DNA from: a virus
IMG/VR virus record: IMGVR_UViG_3300048446_000038
Span: 1 to 21,141 of that record
Strand: one strand, 5' to 3'
Length of the DNA stretch: 21,141 bases
Notes under the pieces: generated by a model
What the model saw: only the letters and a program-made list of their open reading frames with translations
Databases searched by the model: none
What the model was told of the DNA's origin: nothing
Shown: in pieces, positions 8,804 to 15,668 of the stretch
Numbering within the stretch: the first letter of the stretch is position 1
Layout of the letters: the number at the start of each line of letters is the position of its first letter
Translations under genes and position numbers: made by a program

Positions 8804-9018
8804 TGAAAAGAAGAAAAAATGCAACATTAAGTTATTCTTCTCCAAGAAGTTCATCAAGAGCTTGTTTGTGTCCTGATGGTAGAACATATTCAATAAAGTG
8901 CTGTGATGGAACATTAGAAGCACAAGGAATAGGAAGCACGCATAAGACAAGTAATTATTTATTACAAGAAAATAGAGATTTAATATTACAAGAAGACAAC
9001 AGTAAAATAAAATTATAA
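8800..9018 (+). CDS. Small Cys-containing phage protein, CLCPDG/KCC type (72 aa)
   Basis: I chose ATG 8800, which overlaps the protease stop as ATGA; a second ATG follows at 8803, and an upstream in-frame TTG at 8785 is less likely. The protein starts MMKRRKN, has a Ser/Arg-rich stretch, then ACLCPDGRTYS followed by KCCDGTLEAQGIG, and an acidic, Gln/Leu-rich tail. The four clustered Cys residues could bind metal or form disulfides. From memory, similar short proteins occur in other Bacteroidota phages near head or fibre genes, but without a known function. The stop TAA overlaps the next start (TAATG). Coding is likely; the role is unknown. Confidence 0.7.
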   Translation: MMKRRKNATLSYSSPRSSSRACLCPDGRTYSIKCCDGTLEAQGIGSTHKTSNYLLQENRDLILQEDNSKIKL

Positions 9019-9497
9019 TGGCAGATAAAAAAATATCCGAATTAAGTTTAGTAGCAGCATCAGATTTAGATGGTTCAGAAGTAATAGCTATTGTTCATTC
9101 ATCAGAAACTAAAAAAACTACAATATCTAATTTAGAGAATCTAATAGTTACACATTTAGTATCAACTGACATTACGGTTATATCTGGAGGTAGTGATATA
9201 GATTTAAATGATTCTGCTTATGACAATGCAGAGATGATTAAATTAAGCTGGTCAGGTGGAAGTGATACAGTAGAGATAACTTTACCAGACGCAACAGCAA
9301 CAAAAAACTTAAATAGACAAATAAGACTAATAACAGACAGTTCATATACAACAAATACACACGCAGATTTAACACCAAGAAGTGGACAAACATTAGATGG
9401 TGAATCTACTCATTATAGAATTAATAAAGCGTATGAAGGTATAACGGTATGGTGTGATGGTACTGAATGGTTTATAATCCAAGCTAAAGCATCTTAA
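9018..9497 (+). CDS. Putative virion surface/fibre-like protein (159 aa)
   Basis: It starts in a TAATG overlap. The N-terminus MADKKISELSLVAASDLDGS is a form often seen at the start of phage fibre or appendage proteins, where a short helix precedes beta repeats. The middle is beta-rich with GGSDIDLND, and the end is GITVWCDGTEWFIIQAKAS, a terminal strand pair ending in Trp-x-Ile-x-Gln similar in layout to the end of the 177-residue fibre gene at 14648. There is no membrane segment or enzyme motif. Its position between protease and scaffold suggests a head decoration or fibre as alternatives. It is a structural protein by composition and context only. Confidence 0.6.
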   Translation: MADKKISELSLVAASDLDGSEVIAIVHSSETKKTTISNLENLIVTHLVSTDITVISGGSDIDLNDSAYDNAEMIKLSWSGGSDTVEITLPDATATKNLNRQIRLITDSSYTTNTHADLTPRSGQTLDGESTHYRINKAYEGITVWCDGTEWFIIQAKAS

Positions 9498-9546
9498 AAA
9501 TACAACAAAGTATTTAAAATCAGTAATAACTATAAATAAGAATCTT

Positions 9547-10047
9547 ATGAAAGCAAGTGAAATTGTAACTAAAATCAAAGATGTTCTTTTATCAACTAAT
9601 ACAGAGGAAGAAGTAACTACTCCTGAAGTTGAATTAAAAGAAGAAGCTCCTAAAGCTAAAAAGAAAGAAGCTAAAAAGGAGATTAAAGAAGAGGTTCCTG
9701 CTGAAAATGTAACTAAAGTAACATATTCTGCTGAAGAGCCTACTGACGAACTACAAGAGGAAAACTACGAGGAGAATCCAGTAGAAGAAGCTCCTGCTGT
9801 AGAGTACGCTACTAAAGACGAAGTGTCAGAACTTAAGTCTATGGTAGAGAAATTAAGAGGTATGATTGAAGCTAAAGAAGAAGCTAAAGAAGAAGTTCCA
9901 CAAGAATTATCTGCTGATGAGCCTGCTGAAGCAATTAATCATTCACCAGAAAACGAAGTAAGTGAAAAGGTTGGTGTTAGGTTTTCACCTAATGCAAACA
10001 AAAACACTACTTACAATAGAGTATTAAACGCAATAACTAATAATTAA
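9547..10047 (+). CDS. Probable scaffolding protein (166 aa)
   Basis: The protein is extremely Glu/Lys-rich, lacks Cys and Trp, and has long disordered stretches (KEEAPKAKKKEAKKEIKEE). A coiled-coil-like segment follows at about 88-117 (ATKDEVSELKSMVEKLRGM), and the C-terminus is more hydrophobic (TTYNRVLNAITNN), suited to docking on capsid subunits. It lies immediately upstream of the major capsid gene and two genes after the prohead protease, the standard place for a scaffold that guides capsid assembly and is then removed by proteolysis. The start ATG 9547 follows a 49-base AT-rich gap. Identification rests on composition and gene position, not on a sequence motif. Confidence 0.78.
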   Translation: MKASEIVTKIKDVLLSTNTEEEVTTPEVELKEEAPKAKKKEAKKEIKEEVPAENVTKVTYSAEEPTDELQEENYEENPVEEAPAVEYATKDEVSELKSMVEKLRGMIEAKEEAKEEVPQELSADEPAEAINHSPENEVSEKVGVRFSPNANKNTTYNRVLNAITNN

Positions 10048-10058
10048 ATTAATTTAAA

Positions 10059-11003
10059 ATGGCAAATAGTTTAAACACACCAATAACTACTACTTACGCT
10101 GGTGAATTTGCAGGAAAATATATTTCTGCAGCACTATTAAGTGGTAAAACTTTAGCAGAGGGGAATATTACAGTAGTACCTAATGTTAAATATAAGCAGG
10201 TAATGAAAAAAGCTGTTTCAGGAGACCTAGTAAAAGACGCAACTTGTGACTTTTCAGGTGAAGCAGATGTATTGACATTATCAGAAAGAATTTTAACACC
10301 TGAAGAGTTTCAAGTAAACCTTGAGTTGTGTAAAAAAGACTTTAGAAGTGACTGGGAAGCAGCTCAAATGGGATATTCTGCATTTGACAACTTGCCACCT
10401 TCTTTCTCTGACTTTTTAATTGCTCACGTAGCAGATAAAGTAGCTCAAAGAATGGAAACTAACATCTGGACAGGTACTAACGCAACATCAGGTCAATTTG
10501 ATGGATTCATCACTACTTTAGGTGCTGATGGTGACGTTAATGACGTAACAGGTACTGCTTCAACTGCAGCTAACATTATTACAGAGCTTGGTAAAATTGC
10601 TGATGCAATTCCAAGTGCTGTATATGGTTCAGAAGATATGACTATCTACTTACCTTCTAATATGTATAGAAACTACGTTAGAGCATTAGGTGGATTTGGT
10701 TCTGCTGGATTAGGTGCTGCTGGTACTGACAACAAAGGTACACAATGGTACAACATGGGTTCTGGTCTTCAGTTTGATGGTATTCAAATTGCACACGCAC
10801 CAGGATTATCAAGTAATGACGCTGTAGCAGCTGAAAAATCAAACTTATTCTTTGGAACAGGTCTATTATCTGACCAAAACGAAGTAAAAGTAATTGATAT
10901 GGCTGACCTAGACGGTTCTCAAAATGTGAGAGTTGTTATGAGATTTACTGCTGGTATTCAGCATGGAATTGGTGGTGATATCGTATTATACGCTACTGCA
11001 TAA
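10059..11003 (+). CDS. Major capsid protein (314 aa)
   Basis: The start ATG 10059 lies 11 bases after the scaffold stop in an A/T-rich leader. The protein is of typical length for an HK97-fold capsid subunit without a large delta domain. It begins NSLNTPITTTYAGEFAGKYI, carries LTPEEFQVNLELCKKDFRSDW at about 78-98 and a Gly/Ala-rich segment near 210-230, and ends in beta strands (HGIGGDIVLYATA). These sequences resemble, from memory, major capsid proteins of flavobacterial phages. Codon choice here is richer in C-ending codons (for example GAC, AAC, TAC) than in neighbouring genes, as expected for the most highly expressed gene. It is preceded by scaffold and protease genes and followed by a strong terminator. 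Confidence 0.85.
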   Translation: MANSLNTPITTTYAGEFAGKYISAALLSGKTLAEGNITVVPNVKYKQVMKKAVSGDLVKDATCDFSGEADVLTLSERILTPEEFQVNLELCKKDFRSDWEAAQMGYSAFDNLPPSFSDFLIAHVADKVAQRMETNIWTGTNATSGQFDGFITTLGADGDVNDVTGTASTAANIITELGKIADAIPSAVYGSEDMTIYLPSNMYRNYVRALGGFGSAGLGAAGTDNKGTQWYNMGSGLQFDGIQIAHAPGLSSNDAVAAEKSNLFFGTGLLSDQNEVKVIDMADLDGSQNVRVVMRFTAGIQHGIGGDIVLYATA

Positions 11004-11021
11004 TAAATAAATGTTCAACTT

Positions 11022-11062
11022 AAAAAAGGGTAGGTAAGCCTTGAGCCTGCCGCCCTTTTTTT
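11022..11062 (+). terminator. Intrinsic terminator after the major capsid gene
   Basis: AAAAAGGG (11023-11030) pairs with CCCTTTTT (11053-11060). Inside, U31-G52, GGTA (11033-11036) with TGCC (11048-11051) and GC (11038-11039) with GC (11045-11046) continue the stem around one bulge and one mismatch, leaving a five-base loop (CTTGA). A T run to 11062 follows. It is the most GC-rich hairpin in the window. Confidence 0.82.
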
Positions 11063-11080
11063 ATATAAAAAATAAAAATT

Positions 11081-11629
11081 ATGGCTTGTGATTTATCATT
11101 AGGAAGAAAAGAACCTTGTAAAGATGTCGTTGGTGGAATAAAAGCAGTTTATTTCACTGATTTTGGAGACTTTGGAACTGTAACATTAACAGATGACGAG
11201 ATTACTGATATGTCAGGTACTTTTACAGCATTTAAATATGAAGTAAAAGGTAACTCATCATTAGAACAAACTGTTAACGCTTCAAGAGAAAACGGAACTG
11301 TTTTTTATGAGCAAACATTAAATTTAACTCTTAAGAAGTTATCTAAAGAAGATAATAAAGAATTAAAGTTGTTAGCTTATGGAAGACCTCACGTTGCTGT
11401 TGAAGACTATAACGGAAATGTAATGGTTATGGGACTTGAACACGGTGCAGATGTATCAGGAGGTACAATTGTAACTGGTGCTGCAATGGGAGACTTAAGT
11501 GGATATACATTAACATTAACTGGTATGGAAACAAAACCAGCTAATTTTGTAGATTCACCTACATCTGCTGACCCATACGCAGGTATGTCAAGTGCAACTG
11601 TAACTGTAACTGTAGGTACTAACTCTTAA
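11081..11629 (+). CDS. Probable major tail (tube) protein (182 aa)
   Basis: The ATG at 11081 follows the capsid terminator by about 20 bases. The protein is beta-rich with a conserved-looking N-terminus (MACDLSLGRKEPCKDVVGGI) and a distinctive central block around residues 100-150 (LLAYGRPHVAVEDYNGNVMV, then GLEHGADVSGG and LSGYTLTLTGMETKPANFV). I recall this type of block in major tail proteins of Bacteroidota phages. The size fits a tube subunit, and the Thr/Gly-rich ending (TVTVTVGTNS) is flexible. It has its own downstream terminator, which suits a protein needed in hundreds of copies. It sits next to the capsid gene rather than next to the tape measure. Tail tube is the best call; head decoration is the alternative. 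Confidence 0.68.
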   Translation: MACDLSLGRKEPCKDVVGGIKAVYFTDFGDFGTVTLTDDEITDMSGTFTAFKYEVKGNSSLEQTVNASRENGTVFYEQTLNLTLKKLSKEDNKELKLLAYGRPHVAVEDYNGNVMVMGLEHGADVSGGTIVTGAAMGDLSGYTLTLTGMETKPANFVDSPTSADPYAGMSSATVTVTVGTNS

Positions 11630-11653
11630 ACATAGAGCGTTCTTAAACATAGA
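11624..11653 (+). repeat. 13-bp direct repeat spanning the stop of the major tail gene
   Basis: TCTTAAACATAGA occurs at 11624-11636 and again at 11641-11653, offset by 17 bases. The first copy contains the TAA stop (11627-11629) and the second runs into the terminator stem. The core TTAAACATAG is also present at 19567-19576, just before the holin start. Confidence 0.8.
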
Positions 11654-11683
11654 AAGGGGACTTTAATAGTCCTCTTTTTTTTT
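11653..11683 (+). terminator. Intrinsic terminator after the major tail gene
   Basis: AAAGGGGACT (11653-11662) pairs with AGTCCTCTTT (11668-11677) with one G-T wobble, around a TTAAT loop, and the T run continues to 11683. This is a classic intrinsic terminator shape on the + strand. Confidence 0.85.
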
Positions 11684-11715
11684 GAACAATATTAAGCTTT
11701 ATAGGTTATATAAGT

Positions 11716-12081
11716 ATGATAAGATTATCACCAACAACATCATCTCAAACAATTAGTATAATACCAAGAGTTTATACAGTTGCAAGTGACTTATCTATGG
11801 TTATCGTAGAAGATGGTACAAGGAAAACACAAACAATAACAGACATTACTTCAAGTCTTTCATCTAATGGTAATTTCTTGCAGATGTCTATTGAATTTAG
11901 TATTTTAACAGCTGAAAACAGTTATTCGTTTGAACTTAAACAGGGCAACACTTTATTATATAGAGGAAAAGCATATTGTACTTCACAGACTGATAATACA
12001 ACAGACCACACATTAAACAGTAATAAATATAATCAGTATGTTGGAACTGACACGGATGACCAAAAATACATAATAATATGA
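11716..12081 (+). CDS. Small beta-rich phage protein of unknown role (121 aa)
   Basis: The ATG at 11716 lies 32 bases after the terminator and the stop overlaps the portal start (ATGA). It begins MIRLSPTTSSQTISIIPRVY and continues with alternating strands (LSMVIVEDGTRKTQTI, YSFELKQGNTLLYRGKAYC), ending TDDQKYIII. The layout looks like one or two small beta-sandwich domains. From memory, similar short proteins occur directly beside portal or fibre genes of flavobacterial phages without an assigned function. No membrane segment or catalytic motif is visible. Because the gene follows a terminator, some transcription must start nearby or read through; I could not identify a convincing promoter in the 32-base gap. 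Confidence 0.7.
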   Translation: MIRLSPTTSSQTISIIPRVYTVASDLSMVIVEDGTRKTQTITDITSSLSSNGNFLQMSIEFSILTAENSYSFELKQGNTLLYRGKAYCTSQTDNTTDHTLNSNKYNQYVGTDTDDQKYIII

Positions 12082-13811
12082 GCAAAGTAAAAGTAATAAA
12101 CCTATCAGGTTACGAAGTACCAAGTATAAAAGAATCTACTAGATATGACTGGGTAGAATATGGTGACAGCAATAATTATTTTGGTGAACTAATAGACAGA
12201 TATACAGGTAGTCCAACTAACTCAAGATGTGTTAATGGAATATCTGATTTAATTTATGGTAGAGGATTAAATGCAACAGATTCAGAAGAGAATCCTGTTC
12301 AGTTTGGACAAATGCAACAGATATTAAAAGATGCAGATGTAAGAAGGATTGTTAGTGATTTAAAATTGCTAGGTCAAGCATCTATACAAGTTGTATATAA
12401 CAAAAGAAAAACTAAAATAATGTCTCTTAAGCATTTCCCAACAGAAACATTAAGAGCAGAAAAAGCAAAGAATGGTAAAATAGAAGCATATTATTATCAT
12501 CCTAAATGGAATGAAATAAAGCCATCTGATAAACCTAAAAGAATACCAGCATTTAAGTTTGGTAAAAAAAGTGAAACAGTAGAATTATATTGTGTAAAAC
12601 CATATAAAGCTGGTTTTTATTATTACTCTCCTGTAGATTATCAAGGATGTTTACAGTATTGTAATTTAGAGGAAGAAGTATCTAATTATCATATTAATAA
12701 TATACAGAATGGACTTCAGCCTTCTTTACTATTAAACTTTAACAATGGTATTCCAGGTGATGAAGCACAACAAATAATAGAATCAAAAATATATGAGAAA
12801 TTTAGTGGTTCTTCTAATGCTGGTAAATTCATTTTATGTTTTAATGAAGATAGTGAAGCTCAAGCTACAGTAGAACCTATTCATCTACCAGATGCTCACG
12901 CACAATATGACTTTTTAGCTAAAGAATCAAGAGAGAAGATAATGATTGGTCACGGTGTTGTATCTCCAATATTACTTGGTATTAAAGATAATACTGGTTT
13001 TGGTAATAATGCAGAAGAATTAAGAACAGCAAGTGTTTTAATGGATAACATTGTTATTAGACCATTTCAAACATTATTAATTAATGCCTTTAATGAACTT
13101 TTATCGTTCAACGGAATAGGTTTAAATCTTTACTTTGTTACTCTACAACCAATTGAGTTCACAGAGCTTGATAATATTGAAACAAAGATTAAAAGAGAAG
13201 AAGAGACTGGTGAAAAGTTATCAAGTCAAGAAAAAGAAGACTTTACTGATGAAGAAGGTGATGACATTTTATCACAATTAGAGTCTTTAGGGGAAAAGAT
13301 TGATGAAAATGACTGGGAACTTGTTCATACAGAGAAAGTAGAAGATACAGAAGCAGAATTTGACTTTACTAAACTTGCAGATGTAAAAAAAGATGATGCT
13401 AAACCTAATAAGAAGTCTTCACAAGACAATTCAACATATAAGGTTCGTTATTCTTATGGTCCTGTAAGAAATTCTGCTAACAGTAGAAGATTTTGTATGA
13501 AAATGGAAACATTAACATCACAAAACCTTGTATTTAGAAAAGAAGATATAAATACGATGTCTTTTAGAGGTGTAAATAAAGAATTAGGTCATAAAGGACA
13601 GAACTATTCATTATTTAAGTATAAAGGTGGTGTAAATTGTCATCATTATTGGGAAATGAAGGTCTATAAGAAGAAGGTTTCAGACAATAACCTTGTTAGT
13701 GAGTCAGAAGCAATAAAAGATGGCTTAAAAGAGCCTAAAAACCCTTCAGAGGTATCAGTTGCACCTAAAAATATGCCTAATAACGGACATCATCCAAACT
13801 ATAAGAAATGA
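12078..13811 (+). CDS. Portal protein with extra Cys/His C-terminal domain (577 aa)
   Basis: Portal proteins form the dodecameric ring for DNA entry. Residues 1-365 have the portal layout: an N-terminal YDWVEYGDSNNYFGELIDRY, a segment around 95-125 (KLLGQASIQVVYNKRK), a central LEEEVSNYHINNIQNGLQPS and a long helical stem including IGHGVVSPILLGIKDNTGFG and TASVLMDNIVIRPFQTLL. A charged, acidic linker follows at about 366-450. Residues about 452-532 are a separate domain with RRFCMKMETL, a VFRKEDINTMSF strand and GGVNCHHYWEMKVY (517-530), which resembles C-terminal pieces of minor head proteins such as the Mu gpF type. The gene overlaps both neighbours by 4 bases. It lies downstream of the capsid gene, the reverse of the usual order. 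The portal call is strong; the C-terminal domain role is unknown. Confidence 0.85.
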   Translation: MSKVKVINLSGYEVPSIKESTRYDWVEYGDSNNYFGELIDRYTGSPTNSRCVNGISDLIYGRGLNATDSEENPVQFGQMQQILKDADVRRIVSDLKLLGQASIQVVYNKRKTKIMSLKHFPTETLRAEKAKNGKIEAYYYHPKWNEIKPSDKPKRIPAFKFGKKSETVELYCVKPYKAGFYYYSPVDYQGCLQYCNLEEEVSNYHINNIQNGLQPSLLLNFNNGIPGDEAQQIIESKIYEKFSGSSNAGKFILCFNEDSEAQATVEPIHLPDAHAQYDFLAKESREKIMIGHGVVSPILLGIKDNTGFGNNAEELRTASVLMDNIVIRPFQTLLINAFNELLSFNGIGLNLYFVTLQPIEFTELDNIETKIKREEETGEKLSSQEKEDFTDEEGDDILSQLESLGEKIDENDWELVHTEKVEDTEAEFDFTKLADVKKDDAKPNKKSSQDNSTYKVRYSYGPVRNSANSRRFCMKMETLTSQNLVFRKEDINTMSFRGVNKELGHKGQNYSLFKYKGGVNCHHYWEMKVYKKKVSDNNLVSESEAIKDGLKEPKNPSEVSVAPKNMPNNGHHPNYKK

Positions 13812-14305
13812 AAGCATTATTTATAACATTAGAAGAGTTAAAGAGAAAATCCATCATTGATGGTAATGTAGATACTGATAAGCTAGTACAGTTTGTTGAA
13901 GTAGCACAAGATACAGTTATACAAAACTATCTTGGAACAAGATTATATACTACACTACAAACACAAGTAATAAACAGCAGTTTGTCTAGCGATAATGAAA
14001 CATTAATAAACACATACATTAAACCAATGCTTATTTGGTACACACAAGCAACATATTTACCTTATGCTGCTTATCAAATCAGTAATGGTGGAATTTACAA
14101 GCATAATTCAGAAAATGCTAGTTCTGTTACAGAAAGTGAGATAACTAAATTAACTAGACACGCAACAGAAACAGCAGACTTTTATGCAAAGAGATTTATG
14201 GATTACATGGATGATAATTTAGACCTTTATCCTGATTATATTGGTAGTCAAGATGGTGGTATGTATCCAGAAAGAGACGTTAATTTTACAGGATGGGTTC
14301 TATAA
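13808..14305 (+). CDS. Head-tail adaptor/connector-like protein (165 aa)
   Basis: The start overlaps the portal stop (ATGA). The protein is mainly helical: an N-terminal FITLEELKRKSIIDGNVD, then FVEVAQDTVIQNYLGTRLY, a helical segment with TYIKPMLIWYTQATYLPYAA, and a C-terminal helix ending YAKRFMDYMDD, followed by a Tyr/Pro/Asp-rich tail. This matches, from memory, the DUF6712-like proteins of Bacteroidota phages, which have the shape of gp6-type adaptors that bind under the portal. The position directly after the portal agrees. No other function is suggested. I am fairly sure of the structural class and less sure of the exact layer of the connector. Confidence 0.75.
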   Translation: MKALFITLEELKRKSIIDGNVDTDKLVQFVEVAQDTVIQNYLGTRLYTTLQTQVINSSLSSDNETLINTYIKPMLIWYTQATYLPYAAYQISNGGIYKHNSENASSVTESEITKLTRHATETADFYAKRFMDYMDDNLDLYPDYIGSQDGGMYPERDVNFTGWVL

Positions 14306-14406
14306 AGAATAACAAGTCAACATATAAACCTAAAAAAGAAAACGAAATTAAATTAAGTAGTTATTTAAAAAAGATTAAAAATGTCGTTTGGAAACGTTTA
14401 CAATGA
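14293..14406 (+). CDS. Small basic protein (37 aa), tentative
   Basis: The ATG at 14293 lies inside the end of the adaptor gene (13-base overlap) and the frame ends TGA 14404-14406, overlapping the next mini-gene by 26 bases. The product begins MGSIKNNKSTYKPKK and ends KNVVWKRLQ; it is very basic, with a short amphipathic helix at about 21-37. It has no recognised relatives. It is the only frame that fills the space between 14305 and 14381. Evidence is limited to position and composition, so it may be non-coding. Confidence 0.4.
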   Translation: MGSIKNNKSTYKPKKENEIKLSSYLKKIKNVVWKRLQ

Positions 14407-14464
14407 CAGTTGGTGGGGAAACGATAGTGAATCTAATAATTGGGGAATAATTTATCCAGTATAA
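14381..14464 (+). CDS. Trp-rich mini-protein, first of a tandem pair (27 aa)
   Basis: The frame from ATG 14381 to TAA 14462-14464 encodes MSFGNVYNDSWWGN followed by a WGIIYPV ending. It is identical at 17 of 27 positions to the start of the next gene (14469), which supports translation despite its size. It lacks the second half found in that gene. I recall short phage proteins of the SFG-VY-SWWG-WG-YP type beside fibre genes of flavobacterial phages, of unknown function. It could be a truncated duplicate or an independent minor virion part. Confidence 0.5.
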   Translation: MSFGNVYNDSWWGNDSESNNWGIIYPV

Positions 14465-14468
14465 GAAA

Positions 14469-14636
14469 ATGGGATTTGGTTCAGTATATAGTGTAAGTTG
14501 GTTTGGGAACGTTAATGAAGCGAATGGATGGGGTATAATATATCCTTTTGATGCAGATGGTTCTTATTTAACAGTAGATACGACATTATTTAGTGCAGAT
14601 AGCACAACTTTAACAGCAGACGCAACAGTATATTAA
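14469..14636 (+). CDS. Trp-rich mini-protein, second of the pair (55 aa)
   Basis: ATG 14469 follows the first mini-gene by 4 bases and the stop is TAA 14634-14636. Residues 1-27 (MGFGSVYSVSWFGNV ... WGIIYPF) are the paralogue of the 27-residue gene. Residues 31-55 form a repeat of period 7 (TVDTTLF, SADSTTL, TADATVY), matching the last 25 residues of the 922-residue tail protein. The composition (no Lys or Arg, rich in Thr, Ser and Asp) suits an exposed virion element. It precedes the fibre genes, suggesting a fibre-associated or joint role, which is inference. Confidence 0.65.
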   Translation: MGFGSVYSVSWFGNVNEANGWGIIYPFDADGSYLTVDTTLFSADSTTLTADATVY

Positions 14637-14647
14637 AATAAAATAAA

Positions 14648-15181
14648 ATGGCAAAACAAACAATAAATATAGGTACTTCAGCGAATGATGGGACAGGTGA
14701 CCCATTAAGAAGTGCTATGGATAAGACAAATGATAACTTTACAGAGTTATATAATGGTGCTGGTGGTGTTGCTGATGGAGCAGTTACTACAGCAAAATTA
14801 GCAGCAGATGCTGTAGATTCAGATAAAATAGCTGATGGAGCTATTGATTCAGTTCACATAGCAGATGACCAAATTACTTATGCTAAATTAGCAGATGAGT
14901 TTACAGAAATACAAGCATTGACTGGAACTACAATAGATTGGGATGAAGCTACGGTTTTTACTAAAACAGTAACTGCAACAGAAAGTTTTTCTTTTTCTAA
15001 TGCAAAAACAGGGATGGTTATTGATTTAGTTTTAACTGGTGGAGCAGGAGTAACTTTACCAACAAGTGTAAAAGAAATAACAGGTACTTATGATGGAACA
15101 GTATCAAATTTAATTCAAATAGTAAGTACTAACGGCAACACTGAACAGTGGGCAACAATTAGTCAAGAAGCAACAAGTTAA
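14648..15181 (+). CDS. Short tail fibre protein with KLA-type repeats (177 aa)
   Basis: The ATG at 14648 has an A-rich leader. The N-terminus carries the motif INIGTSANDGTGDPLRSAMD and NDNFTELYN, widely seen in fibre proteins of marine phages. Residues about 42-82 are four imperfect repeats of about 10 residues with consensus D-(G/A)-A-(V/I)-x-(T/S)-x-(K/H)-(L/I)-A, a pattern expected to form an extended trimeric stalk. The C-terminal part is beta-rich and ends QWATISQEATS. It lies upstream of a fibre-assembly-like gene and the giant fibre, so it belongs to the adsorption module. The fibre class is well supported; its receptor is unknown. Confidence 0.8.
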   Translation: MAKQTINIGTSANDGTGDPLRSAMDKTNDNFTELYNGAGGVADGAVTTAKLAADAVDSDKIADGAIDSVHIADDQITYAKLADEFTEIQALTGTTIDWDEATVFTKTVTATESFSFSNAKTGMVIDLVLTGGAGVTLPTSVKEITGTYDGTVSNLIQIVSTNGNTEQWATISQEATS

Positions 15182-15183
15182 TT

Positions 15184-15666
15184 ATGAAAGCAGTAAACAA
15201 CAACGGAATTATCACAACGTACCCAGATGTACCAAACAAATTTAGGTCTTCAACAGGTTATCACCTAAACGCAAGAAGTATGACAGCAGACGAACTTCGC
15301 AATGCTGGACTATTTGATGTAATCATAGACGAAAGTTATGACTCAAGAATACATACACTTGGTGAGATATATTGGGACACACAAGCAACAGCATTTAGAA
15401 AAGATGCTGAAGATATAACTTGGAGTGAAACATTAGCAGAATTAAAAGAACAAGCAATCAATAACTTTAAAGCACAAATAGGAAACGAACTTGCAAAGAC
15501 AGACTGGTATATAATTAGAGAAGCAGATAATGGAGCAGATGTACCAGCAGATGTTGTAGATGCAAGAGTAGCTTTAAGAGAATTATCAGAGACAGTTGAA
15601 TCAGAAATCAGTGCATTAACGACTAAAAAGAAAGTTAAGACATACGATTTCCCTAATATAGATTAA
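15184..15666 (+). CDS. Tail fibre assembly-like protein (160 aa)
   Basis: It starts 2 bases after the previous stop. The N-terminal part is beta-rich (GIITTYPDVPNKFRSS). Residues about 70-160 carry WSETLAELKEQAINNFKAQI, then LAKTDWYIIREADNGADVP and an Arg-rich helix (DARVALRELSETVESEISAL). The LxxTDWxxxR...P...R..LR pattern is that of tail fibre assembly chaperones and the C-terminal region of related fibre-associated proteins. Its position immediately before the giant fibre gene fits a chaperone that helps it trimerise. An alternative is a minor structural protein sharing that domain. No Cys is present. Confidence 0.62.
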   Translation: MKAVNNNGIITTYPDVPNKFRSSTGYHLNARSMTADELRNAGLFDVIIDESYDSRIHTLGEIYWDTQATAFRKDAEDITWSETLAELKEQAINNFKAQIGNELAKTDWYIIREADNGADVPADVVDARVALRELSETVESEISALTTKKKVKTYDFPNID

Positions 15667-15668
15667 AT

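Noticed and set aside
9498-9515. AAATAC/GTATTT hairpin after the 159-residue gene
   Set aside because: A 6-bp stem with a single G-C pair and no T run after it; expected by chance in DNA this AT-rich.
11684-11715. Promoter between the second terminator and the 121-residue gene
   Set aside because: TTTG at 11681-11684 has no TAnnTTT box at a suitable distance; AAGCTT here is just a short palindrome.
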